A program made the position numbers and the translations under genes. From contig JACCGJ010010800.1 in NCBI GenBank assembly GCA_013407085.1, forward strand, positions 124,001-188,000: 64,000 nucleotides of DNA. Direction: 5' to 3'. This document shows, piece by piece, positions 1 through 10,369 of the stretch; the first letter of the stretch is position 1, and every line of letters begins with the position of its first letter. Below the pieces are notes generated by a model. That model had not been told where the DNA came from and did no database searches. It was given only the letters and a program-made list of their open reading frames with translations. The DNA comes from Atriophallophorus winterbourni. Taxonomy: Eukaryota > Platyhelminthes > Trematoda > Plagiorchiida > Microphallidae.

Positions 1-517
1 GACTATAAAGTTCGATTCGGGAGGAACAATTTCTCCCGCAGCGCTTGCAACGATAGTCAGAACTCGATTGTAGAGCGTCAGTTGCATGCTGGCAGGGTGA
101 TCTACGTTCACCAGCCAAGAGCTGTATCTGCTCCTCTCCGGCTTGCAGACAACGCTTTTTACAATGCCTCTGATGTGAGCGGTCAAAAGCAAGTTCTTCC
201 AACTCGCGGGGTCAATGCCAAGAGCTTTCATATCTCTTTTGCAAACGTTTTTGTAATGCATGTGTGGTCTGCCCAATGGTCGACTTCCTGATTGCAACTC
301 ACAATAGAGTAGATCTTTCGGAATACGACGATTTCCATTCTGTAGACATGACCAAGCCACCACAGGCGGGACTTTCGTAATAGAGTGAACATGCTTTGCA
401 GACCAGCTTTTGTAAACACCTCAGCATTAGTCACTCTTTCCATCCACGATATGTTCAAGATACGACGAATGCTTCGTAGATGGAAAACATTTCGCTTCCG
501 ATCGTGTCTTGCGTGAA
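1..517 (-). mobile_element. RTE-like LINE, 3'-end fragment (copy 1)
   Basis: The segment matches the 3' end of the RTE-like copy at 2298-4992 from the window edge to about 517, where similarity stops abruptly. Reading the minus strand, 458-228 encodes the tail downstream of a LINE reverse transcriptase, with the motifs NISWMERVTNAEVF and WWLGHVYRM. These correspond to residues in the better-preserved copy. The codon that is a TGA stop in copy 2 (near 2675) is still an Arg codon (CGA) here. The piece is too short to encode an active enzyme and is read as a 5'-truncated insertion. It may run off the left edge of the window. Confidence 0.8.
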
Positions 518-2297
518 TGGTTTAATTATTCATTCATGGTAGCCAGATATTTGAAATTCAGCTTAATGTAATCATCTCAAAAAATTCAAAGTACACAACC
601 GTTTTTCTGCATAAAGTTTAGCGAATTTATCACAAAAGAAACTTTCGCTTTTTACCCATAATATAAGCATATATCTCGTACTTCATTGCACCATCAGCGA
701 CCTAGATGACCTAGATACTAAAAACGTGTGCTGTTGGACAGCTGCATCGTAATATCACAAGGTCATTTCACTTGGCTGGACACCAAGACGCACAATTGAG
801 TTACACAGCTCAACTCTCAACACTGAACAAAATAAAGCTTGTGGGAGCGCTGCATTGTTTTTGCACTTATTCTGCTTACGAAGGTCACTTTACGAGAAAT
901 GTTTGAACCTAGATCTAGGCTCACTGCACCTAATCTGACTGTCTCCACCTGATAACGGCAAACAGCCAGAAACCGGCTGTGGTTTGTAAGTGCTGCGAAT
1001 GTAAGCAACACATTACCAAAATCCGCGATGTTAGTATGTGCTGATTTACGGCAGGCGAACATACTATTGTATTTCTATTAATAGTTGAGTAATGTACTCA
1101 CATAATCATACTCGATGCAATTACTTCGTTTTCTATAGTGTATGCTGCTTCGATGGTCTCGTTTGCTTGTGATTTTTAGGTAGGTATATACGAATAATAT
1201 AACTTTGCTTTGTACGTTTATTAATTTGTATTCGCACACACGATAACCTCACACTAATTTCACTGTTGAAATCAACCGGTATCCATATGCACTCCTACAA
1301 CTTAACTCCACATTAATTACGTAAATGAGTGGCAGTGATCACCTAAAATAACGCTTAGCGATAGAGTGATGAATTACCGAAAGCATTTGTCACGATATTA
1401 AAACAAACGCGGCATTATATTACATATAAGCTACACGCTACATGATGAAAACCTCCTGGTTCTAGAATTATTGCAATATCTTCGCTTAGAAGGTGGTAGA
1501 TCAAATACATAAGTTTGATTTCTTGTCTTGCTGATGGCTGGAGTTCGAAACAGATATGATAAAGGATACAAAATAGTACGTGGGATGTTGTGCATTACGA
1601 TCTGTTTCCATGGGGTTACTTGTTTAGCGAGGTTCTTCATACTCAAGTGCTGAAGTCTCTCAAGAAAATTTAAATGATTCTGATTGCCAAATGACTGATG
1701 TCTGGTAGTCCAGACGAGATCTTGCCACCCGGTTTCACTGTTGTTATTTCATTCACAATTTTCTACATTATTTTTGGATTATATTCCATTCTTTCCACAA
1801 TGCGTTGCTGGTACTGTTGTTTTTCCTACCGAACGAGGGTGGTCACTGTGTTCCGTATTCGGAAAAACTGAAACCAAATTACAGGAGTAGGAAGCTCACA
1901 ATGAATGGTCCAGGCTCGTCTTTTTAGTGAAATCCATTTTCTGGTTCTACTGTGAACAGTAAATCTGAAATCGCTGACATCTTTGAGGTTGTACACACAC
2001 TTCGTTTCGTGTATTGCGAAATTGGCTTAGGTTTCACTGCAAAATCGGAAAACATTTGAAAATCAGTGCATTATATGCTAATGCTTTTCATGGGGGCTAG
2101 ACTGATTCCTGCATTGTAATTATTTTGTGGATTCAAGATTCCAGATTCCGGATTTATGGTTAAAAAGCAACGAACTTAACATAAACCATAGAATGGAACT
2201 ATAGGTACAAATGTTGTTGTTGGCCTCCTTCAATAGATGTCGACCATGGATGTACATCACAATCGCGTGAATGTTCAAGTTTTGCAGCTTTTGAAAT
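518..2297. other. No gene recognised
   Basis: About 1.8 kb of AT-rich sequence with only short shadow ORFs. The one recognisable trace is at roughly 2150-2215. It resembles the untranslated 3' tail of the CR1 fragment at 24640-24740 (shared words such as ttaaaaagca and aaccata), so it may be an old CR1 3' end. No splice-bounded exon or RNA gene was seen. Confidence 0.5.
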
Positions 2298-4992
2298 GAC
2301 TAAACAGTCCGATTCGGGAGGAACAATCTCTCCCGCAGCGCTGGCAACGAAAGTCAGAACTCCGTTGTATTGCGTCCGTTACACGCCGGCGGCGTGATCT
2401 GCGTTCAGCAGCCAAAAGCTGTATCTACTCCTCCCCAGTTTGCAGACGACGCTTTACACAGTGCCTCCAATGTGAGCGGTCAAGAGAAAGTTCTTCCCAA
2501 ATCACCGGGTCAATATCAAGAGCTTTCATATCTCTTTTGCAAACGTCTTTGTGCCGCAAGTGCGGTCTGCCCAATGGTCGACTTCCTAGTTGCAACTCAC
2601 CATAGAGTATATCTTTCGGAATACGACCATTTTCCATTCTGTAGTCATGACCAAGCCAGCGCAGGCGGCGCTGTCACAATAGAGTGAACATGCTCTGTAG
2701 ACCAGCTTTTGAAAGCACTCCAGCATTAGTCACTCTGTCCATCCACGATATGTTCAAGATACGACGGTTGCTTCGTAGATGGAAAGCATTCCGCTTCCGT
2801 TCGTGTCTTGCGTGGGTGGTCCAGGTTTCACTGCCGTACAGTAAAGCATTTAGTACGCACGCGCTGTATACCATCATCTTTGTCTTTACAGTCAGCTTGC
2901 GGTTACCCCAAGCACGAGAGTTCAAACGGGACAAAATGACAGCTGCTCTGCCAATCCGCTTATCAATCTCCGTGTCTAGCGAGAGGTTATCCGCAATGGT
3001 TGAACCAAGGTATGTGAACTGATGTACTGATTCAAGCTGACAATTTCCAACAGTTATGATGGGAGGCGATACAGTCCCTTGACCAATGACTTTGGGCTTG
3101 CTCATGCTGATTGTTAGCCCAAAGTCTTTGCATGCCGACGAAAAACAGTTCATTAGAGACTGAAGGTGCTCTTGGGAATGAGCAATGAAGGCTGCATCGT
3201 CGGCAAACAGCAGGTCACGGATTAGCACATTTCGTGCCTTGGTTTGTGCTCTCAACCGGTTTAGGTTGAAAATCTTGCCATTAGTTCGCGTGCGTAAGTA
3301 AATACCTTCTGTCCTCGTCCTGAAAGCGTGCTTCAGAAACAGAGCAAAGAAAATGCCGAACAGCGTGGGAGCAAGAACACACCCTTGTTTGACGCCTCGG
3401 CGAATTTCGAAGGTTTCTGAGCTGAAACCGTTAAAATGGACTGAGCCCTTCATGCCTGAGCGGAACGAAATAACGATCTTTAGCAGTCTTGGGGGGCAGC
3501 CTATCAAATCAAGCATTTTCAAAAGACCCTTCCTGCTGACGTAGTCGAATGCCTCCGTTAAGTCAATAAAATTAGCGTATAATGGCATACGCTGTTCCCG
3601 ACACTTTTCTTGAAGTTGTCTCAGGGCGAAGATTATGTCAACGGTTGATCTTCACTTGCAGAAGCCACATTGATATTCGGAGTAAATTCTATCAGCTAAA
3701 ACTTGCAGCCGGATCTGTAAGACTTTAGCAAACAATTTGCCTACAACATTCAGAAGGAAGATTCCTCTGTAATTGTTGCAGTCGCCTCTATATTCTTTAC
3801 TCTCGAATAGCGTGATGATTTTTGTGTCTCGCATCTCTTGTGAGACACACTCCTGCTGCCAGCACTGAAGAAGCAAATGGTGAAGCGGTTGTAATAATGC
3901 TGCTCTACAGCATTTGATGAGCTCAGGTGGAATTCCGTCGTCACCAGGGGCCTTCCCATTCGCTAAGCGGTCGATTGCCTTATTGATCTTATCAAGAGTA
4001 TGGGGAGTATCTAGATATTCAATAGTCGGCAACCGCTCGACATTTTCAAATACATGCGGTAAAACCGTACTGTCCATAGAGTAGAGAGAGTAGAAGTGCT
4101 CTACCCATCTTTCTATCTGCTGAGTTTTGTCCACAATCGGGTCCCCAGATGCAGACTTAATGGGAGCCGTTTTAAGTTTGTTAGGACCAATGGTTCTCTT
4201 GATCCCATCATACATGCCGTGAAAATTTCCAGTATCCGCAGATTTTTGAATACTAAGGCTAATTTCTGTCCAGTAGTCATTTGCATATCGCCTTGCAGTC
4301 TGTTGGACCTTATTTCTGGCTGCTCTTAAAAGTCGTAAGTTTTCATCTGTTGGCATACCTTTGAACCTCAAGAATGCTGACCGTTTCTAATCCAACACAG
4401 CAGTCCTCTCAGAAGCTTTTGCTTCGAACCAGTCGCTCGTTCGAGCTTTCTTCGGACCGAAAGTGGAAAGTGCGAATCGGCATATGCAGCTTTTTATCGA
4501 TTCCCAGTTTTCTGAAGCAGATTCAAGTGGGGTTGTCTTGATGAACTCGGTTGTGAAGGCTTTTGCAAATCGCGCAGCTAGATTAGGTTCGCACATGCGG
4601 GTGACGTTAATCCTAGGCTTAGCAGACAATTTGGTGCGGTGAAATCTCGTGTCTGAAAGCTTCAGTTTTGCACAGACCAGTGAATGATCAGTGTCACAGT
4701 CTGCGGTTTGATATGATCTGGTGAGAAGTACGCTTCCTGTATTAGTGCGCCTAACAAGAATAAGATCAAGCTGGTGCCAGTGCTTAGAGCGAAGATGTTT
4801 CCAAGAGTCCTTATGCTGTGGTTTTGTTTGAAAGAAAGTGTTACTGACACAAAAACTGAACTGTGTACATAATTCTATAAGGCGTTGTCCATTTTCATTG
4901 GTTTTACCTACAGCGAACCTCCCGAGACAGTTTTGCCAAGATTCGTAATCCGCACCAACTCTAGCATTGAAATCACCCAATACCACTACACA
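2298..4992 (-). mobile_element. RTE-like LINE, 5'-truncated (copy 2)
   Basis: A minus-strand non-LTR retrotransposon of the RTE type. It has an apurinic-like endonuclease (EEP) followed by a reverse transcriptase and a distinctive C-terminal tail. The 5' end is cut inside the endonuclease domain: the reading frame starts at its VLGDFNARVG motif at 4986. This is the usual result of incomplete target-primed reverse transcription. The 3' end coincides with the boundary shared with copy 1. No obvious target-site duplication was found. Confidence 0.85.
2425..4986 (-). pseudogene. RTE-like endonuclease/reverse transcriptase with three in-frame stops
   Basis: One frame runs from 4986 to 2425 without a frameshift. 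It is interrupted by three stops: TAG at 4389-4387, TGA at 3654-3652 and TGA at 2676-2674. In order it encodes the C-terminal half of the EEP endonuclease (GDFNARVG, QLDLILVRR, DCDTDHSLV), the linker, and the RT domain: an NNYRGIFLL block, NFIDLTEAFDYV, the GVKQGCVLAPTLFG block and the LFADDAAFIA catalytic motif. A tail follows with WLGHDYRM and GRIPKDILYGEL. Copy 1 has CGA where this copy has TGA at 2676, which suggests C-to-T nonsense changes. It is catalytically dead as it stands. The missing endonuclease N-terminus confirms a dead-on-arrival copy. Confidence 0.85.
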
Positions 4993-5489
4993 GGTAAATA
5001 CTAAGGGGGCTGGTGAATATTCAATATGAAAATTGGTACACTAATAACACTAAAAGTACCCTGAATGCCATGATTATGTAGTTCTTCTATTGAGATATCT
5101 AGGTTGAAGAGTTTCGTTAATGTTAAGAGTTAAGAAGAGTTAAGAAGAGATGTGTTGCACTTACGTTTTTATAATGGATTAAATGGATCGTTACCATTAA
5201 CACTGCAAAATATTTCGAACGACAGATAGGGTTTTGTACATTAAAATATTATAGCACACACTTGCGCGGTACGTTCAACTTGGTTGTATTTCCCACGCTC
5301 TGCTAAAAAATCATTAAGAATTTTCGCTATTCTGTGAAATTACTGTGAAATAGACTAACTATTTTACTATATTATAAAAAGCAAATCGTTCATTATATTT
5401 CGTGCCGATCAATTACGCTTGTGATTAAATCAGTCTATAATTTTTCTGGTACATTATCTTTACTCATACTTTTCGCTGTCAGATAAGTA
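4993..5489. other. No gene recognised
   Basis: AT-rich DNA between the truncated RTE element and the CR1 ORF1. I see no coding potential, tandem repeat or RNA gene here. Part of it could be the 5' untranslated region of the downstream CR1. Confidence 0.4.
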
Positions 5490-5491
5490 CA

Positions 5492-6774
5492 ATAAATGCT
5501 TGCCTCGATTGCTGCAAAAAAGTGGTCAGGGCCATTGAGTGCACAGCTTGTAAGCGTTGGGCTAACCCTAGCTGTTCTGGCATACATAAATCTTACTGTG
5601 GGATTTATGCAAAGTACCGTTGGTTGCAGTAGTATTGCAGCTCCTGCCATAAGGCTGCCAGTGACGCTGCTTCTATTATAGTAAAACCTCAAGATAGTGA
5701 AATCTTGCATAGCTCGTCGAACGTTGTATCCACTCAAACTTATGATTCTGTTTTGCGTGCAAACATGAGCCTAGGGACAACTGCAGTCAAGGCGAAAGTT
5801 GACAAAGTTAACCAGTTAAACATTCATCCCAAGGAGGTCAATGTAAGGAGAACTTTGAAAAAAACTTGCAAATAAAGAATTTTGATTAACTGCAGCCAAG
5901 GGGAAAGTCGAACAGGTTAGCTAGGTAACCCTTCCAACCAGGCAAGCTACCACTCTCAAGGTGGCAAATGTAGCTGGAACCTCCAAGGAGCGTACTAAGA
6001 CCAGTAAGGTCAGTACACAAAAACGGCAACATTCAATTAATGCTGGTTCACCTGTGCTAGACCAAATTATTCAGGAATTGAATGGTTTGAGTCAGCAAAT
6101 CGAAACACTGCGCAGCAATTCCTCTGCTCCGAAATCTAGAACTAGAAATGTACTAGTTTTTAACAGAGAGGAACCGTTTATTGATGAATCTAAGTCTCGC
6201 AGAGATCTTGATCGCAGGTGTATAAACGATATTCTCCCAATGGTGGGTATGAAGCCTTCTACTTCCACAGTGCGAATCCACAGTGTAGGAAAATGGAGGA
6301 TGGTTAACTGCCCTGGTTGAATTCAATTACCAGGCGGATCGGGATGCATTCCTGGCTAGGGCTGAGCATATCGCTAACTCAACGCTAGATAAACTTCAGG
6401 TGAAGCCAGATAACCCTCCGTCCCGGATTAGGAAAAATTCCTCTGATTCCAATAGGAGAAACTTAGCAATGAGAACATCGGTCATTCTTAGACCGGATGC
6501 AGCGTAAAACGCTATTCAGTCACAGACCGACATACCGAACAGCACTTCACCACTAGTCTTGCTGTCCGGCATAGATGACTCTGATTGTCTTAGCGCAATT
6601 GACGATGGCACCCGAGCAGGTGACTCCAGTAGTTGCTTCTCTTCTATGGATGCGGTCTCAATTGTCAGGCAACGGTCCGTTACCTCAACGCAGGAGGCTG
6701 CCGAAACTGCTGCTCCTGCTCTAATTAGCACGCCTCGGGTGCTTCGACCGAGGGCCAAACAGGATTGGTTTTAG
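5492..6774 (+). pseudogene. CR1-like LINE ORF1 (PHD-like finger protein), degraded
   Basis: In the first frame, from about 5495, a cysteine-rich block reads NACLDC, then ECTACKRW, then SCSGIHKSYC, and CSSCHKAA after an in-frame TAG near 5631. The spacing is that of the PHD-like finger found in ORF1 of CR1/Jockey-group LINEs. The frame is lost near 5872. A second frame continues at 5961-6320 with a coiled-coil-like stretch (DQIIQELNGLSQQIETL), and a third at 6559-6774. Two imperfect copies of a roughly 115-bp segment lie at about 5772-5940 (shared word aactgcag). ORF1 products are nucleic-acid chaperones of the retrotransposition particle. This copy is clearly inactive. Confidence 0.65.
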
Positions 6775-7741
6775 AAGCACGAATAACCAGTGACAAAGTA
6801 TTGTACGCAAATTTATGCAGTATAAGGAATAAGTGGATTGAACTTTCTCTGTGCGTGGCTCAGTTACACCCAAGGGTTATTGCGCTTTCTGAGATTTGGC
6901 TGTCTGCGATTGATGAGGTGCCAGTAAGCATCACCGAACAGTATCTCTTCATAAGATGCGATAGGCCGGGCGACAGGAGATGCGGTGGCGTTGAACTCCT
7001 CTTGGAGTATGGTTTGCATAGCATGGGTACAAGGATATCTCTAGCCATTGAAAACGTCCAAGTTGTTACGAGTATCCTGACTTGCTACAAGTCATAGCTC
7101 GCAATTACTTGTGTCCACGTCACACCCAATGCAAAACAGGAGTTTACACAGCTTATTGAGACACTAGACGGTTTGTTTCACTCAGCTCACAGCGTACTTA
7201 TATTGGGTGATTTCAACCTCCCAGAAATAGATTGGTCTGTCCCCACTGGTCTAGTCAACCAGCAATCTGACACCTTTCTCGAATGGCTGCATAATCACGC
7301 GTTGCACCAGCATATAAATGATCCAACACGGTTTTGCCATGGATGCACTCCATCCACTCTTGACTTGGTATTGTCGTCTCAGCTAGAAGCCATTAGGTAT
7401 TTGAAGTACCTACTGCCGCTCGGAAAAAGCGATCACGTAATGATAAGCTTCGAAGCGATAATGCGTTTTCGCAAACCTTTCTCTCGTCCTAGACGCAATT
7501 TTAGGCTTGTAGACTGGGGTTTCCTCTTGCAGACTTCAAAATCCTCCCTTTAGTTATCTAGCGATTCCACTGTAAGTGGAAACTGGGGTAGAATTTGTAA
7601 GTATCTGAACGAGTTACAAGACAAGCACGCTCCGCTGCAGCGTGTGAGAAGGCATCAAAGGCCACCCTGGCGGTCTCTTCGAGTCTGTAGGTCTACCCGT
7701 AAAAGGGATCGCCTATGGCGACAATATAAGCTATCCCTTAC
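6765..7741 (+). pseudogene. CR1-like ORF2, endonuclease part (5' piece, interrupted)
   Basis: The plus strand encodes an EEP endonuclease: KVLYANLCSIRNKW at the N-terminus, ALSEIWLS, a stop near 7097, then VLILGDFNLPEIDW, and LGKSDHVMISFE at the C-terminal catalytic His region. The linker that follows (about 7560-7736) is still recognisable. The reading is cut at 7741 by the BEL/Pao insertion and resumes at 13147. It contains frameshifts and stops in addition to the insertion, so it was already decaying or has decayed since. Confidence 0.8.
7737..7741 (+). repeat. 5-bp target-site duplication, left (CTTAC)
   Basis: CTTAC immediately precedes the TGTAAGG start of the left LTR and recurs right after the ...GTTACA end of the right LTR (13142-13146). 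Five-base duplications are normal for LTR retrotransposon integrases. The duplication shows that 7742-13141 entered the CR1 as one unit, including its internal inversion. Confidence 0.85.
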
Positions 7742-8294
7742 TGTAAGGTTCAAAGTAGTTTGAAATTCTTCCTTCCCCTTAAACATTCCTTTTATTTTGA
7801 ACTCAGTTACAAAAATTGAATTTTGTGAAATAGATTTTGCTTGTGTTTTATTTTCCTACAGTATTTTGATATAAAACATTTCTTTTTGTAATTATTTTAT
7901 TGGAAATCTTCTGTTCATATATTTGGTGGAGCTTTTGTTTTAATTCATTGTTGAGGCCATTGTCGGTCATTGTTGTTGAATTTGGTTTCCATTTGGGGCA
8001 CTTGTATTTAGCTTGTATTTTGACACCCTTTTTGGGTGTCTTGTCTTTGATATACATTTTGGACGGCAATTTTGGTAACGGTCGTCATTGAACTTGTTTG
8101 CATTTGATATAATTGATTCTGGAGTATTTTGGCTCCACTGTTTGCTGTACGTTCCAATACAGTTGAGGTTTGTATAATTATTGTTGTTGTAATTGTTTCT
8201 AATTACAGTACCGTATAACATCCGAATTGTGGTTTTGAATTTGTTGAACTAAGAAACGGGTGGAATACGCGTTACTCACGTCACAGACTTTACA
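7742..8294 (+). repeat. BEL/Pao left LTR
   Basis: A 553-bp LTR, TGTAAGG...GACTTTACA, near-identical to the right LTR at 12564-13141 apart from a roughly 25-bp indel and scattered substitutions. An ORF on the minus strand (8069-7848) recurs in every LTR copy but is not thought to be a gene. Confidence 0.85.
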
Positions 8295-9927
8295 GTACTT
8301 AACTGTATTGGAACGTACAGCAAACAGTGGAGCCAAAAAACTCCAGAATCAATTATATCAAATGCAAACAAGTTCAATGACGACCGAAATTGCCGTCCAA
8401 AATGTATATCAAAGACAAGACACCCAAAAGCGGTGTCAAAATACAAGCCAAATACAAGTGCCCAAAATGGCAACCAAATTCAACAACAGTGACCGACAAT
8501 GGCCTCAACGATGAATTAAAACAAAAGCTTCACCAAATATATGAACAGAAGATTTCCAATAAAATAATTACAAAAAATGTTTTATATCAAAATACTGTAG
8601 GAAAATAAAACACAAGCAAAATCTATCTCACAAAATTTAGGTTTTGTAACTGAGTTCAAAATAAAACGAATGTTGAATGGGGAAGGTAGAATTTCAAACT
8701 ACTTTGAACCTTACACCTCCGAACAAATTCTATCTAGGGCTTAACTGTACAACGATTGTTCGACGAATACCCTAACGAATTCCGTGCAGCAAATGACTTT
8801 ATTTGGTGGCGAGTCACACACGCCACGTCGCATTGCCATCATTGGACACATGTGGCTTTTTATAGGGAAATAGTTTGCCAGACTAAGACCCACCACGTCC
8901 TCCTGTTCTGCCACCGTTCCTAACAATTAGCTTATGCGTGCATTCCCAGCCGAACGAGCCTTGTGTATTTCATCCTCAAATAGCGACATCTTGCGCCATC
9001 TAAACAACTCTAATCTGCAAATTGAAATGAGTGTATCCGGTGTCCGAAACACAAATGGCTCATCGGGTACACAACCGAACGTCTTGCGCCACTCATATGA
9101 ATAGTCACGCCGACCATCTCTCATGTGAACCAGGCCTACTATTCATTTTGGCTGATTCGGTGTCAGGTGAGCCAGGCTTAGTCTCCGTCTGATCCGAATT
9201 AGTGTCGGGAAATTCAGTCACATAATCCGACTGAGCTAATTCAGTGTCAGGTAACTCAGCTTCCTGATCACAACCGACAACAAAAAGGTCAATATCCTCA
9301 AACGTTTTACACGCAGGCCCCTGCAATATCCAACCGAGCAATGTCTTCGTTGCGAATGGACGGCGCCTGCTTCCTAATCGCTGTTCCAACGCCCAATGCG
9401 CTTCCGGAACGTTACATCTAATCAGCAAGGTTATTTCTTGTCCAACATTCTCCGAGAATCTAAGATCCTCCAAATAATCATATCTTGCGATGATACTATT
9501 CGGGGAATTCATCGTTACTACAGGTAACTTGGAAACCGTGTAAGCTTCGGCAACATGAATTACTTCATCCCCGTCAACGGAATGTACATTGAAACTCAAT
9601 ACTGAACCTTTTAATTTTCGATGCAAACCGAGCGAGGTTATCGACACATCAACTGCGACACTAGGCATACCGAATTTCTCAACAAATCTTTGTGAGATCA
9701 GTGTGGTATCCGAGCCATTATCGAGTAACGCTACGACTGGAACAAGCCCCACAGGCGTGTCAATTTTCACCGTTAGGTAACCCAGGCTTACTGCTGGACT
9801 GAGAGCAGTAGCACTGTAATTATTAGTTTTTTGTTGCTCACTTATACGATTATAATGTAGAGACGAATGGTGACGTCTACCACACCCTTCGACGGAGCAA
9901 ACAGTCGGCACCTTGCAGTCGCATGCG
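8295..9927 (-). repeat. Inverted copy of the BEL/Pao 3' half (LTR plus protease region)
   Basis: Read on the minus strand, the segment runs from the Cys/His region of gag-protease (9935) through the protease and C-terminal tail (to 8927), the 3' non-coding stretch and most of an LTR (about 8715-8300). It matches 11340-13010 of the same element in reverse complement. Relative to the plus copy it lacks 26 bp near 9124, which shifts the frame between DSESV-equivalent sequence and the terminal domain. The junction with the left LTR sits at a short shared word (gtactnaact). It was generated either by template switching during reverse transcription or by self-integration. Confidence 0.8.
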
Positions 9928-9935
9928 TATAGCAT
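8927..9935 (-). pseudogene. Truncated, frameshifted BEL/Pao protease copy (inverted)
   Basis: The frame 9935-9105 carries the HHSSLHYNR zinc motif and the LLDNGSDTTLISQRF aspartic-protease motif, then GWILQGP. The 26-bp deletion shifts it to a premature end. The remaining domain continues in another frame (9124-8927, ending ARSAGNARIS). Upstream gag is missing because the inverted segment starts there. It is nearly identical to the plus-strand copy at 11340-12352. Confidence 0.8.
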
Positions 9936-10007
9936 CCGAATTTCGGTTTTGAATATGTCGAACGAAGAAACGGGTGGAATACGCGTTACTCACGTCACAG
10001 ACGTTAC
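9924..10007 (+). repeat. BEL/Pao LTR 3'-end fragment
   Basis: About 84 bp matching the last part of both full LTRs, ending in CAGACGTTACA. It directly precedes the internal region (gtactcaactttggaactgg), which may hold the primer-binding site, since a TGG lies 11 bp after the LTR end. This is the true 5' LTR-internal boundary of the rearranged element. Confidence 0.75.
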
Positions 10008-10369
10008 AGTACTCAACTTTGGAACTGGATTTTGATTCTTCTCCAACTGGACGAGAATTATTTGTTTTCTTCCCGAACTTGACGGGACGCACTCAAATCG
10101 AATTGCCTAATTGGATACGGTCAATTGGATCGCCAATCCAGCGGAACGAGGATCAACTTGGACCTTCGTACATCTCCTCATTTCTGTTCAAACATTGGTG
10201 ACGTTCTTGCCTTTTTTATTTTTTTGTTTCGTCACGTAAATCGAAACGTCTGAACACTAGTGATAAGCTTGCCTGTAATGGTGATAGTGCCACTGTTGGT
10301 TCCGCCTCGCGTAGCTCTTGTATATCATCTCGAGGTAGTCCTAATTTCGACTCTAAACATGGACCGTCT

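Noticed and set aside
7848..8608. Repeated small ORF (MPSKMYIKDKTP...) on both strands, also at 12671-12892.
   Set aside because: It lies in the BEL/Pao LTR and appears in every LTR copy, including the inverted one. It is not a conserved protein and LTR ORFs of this size occur by chance.
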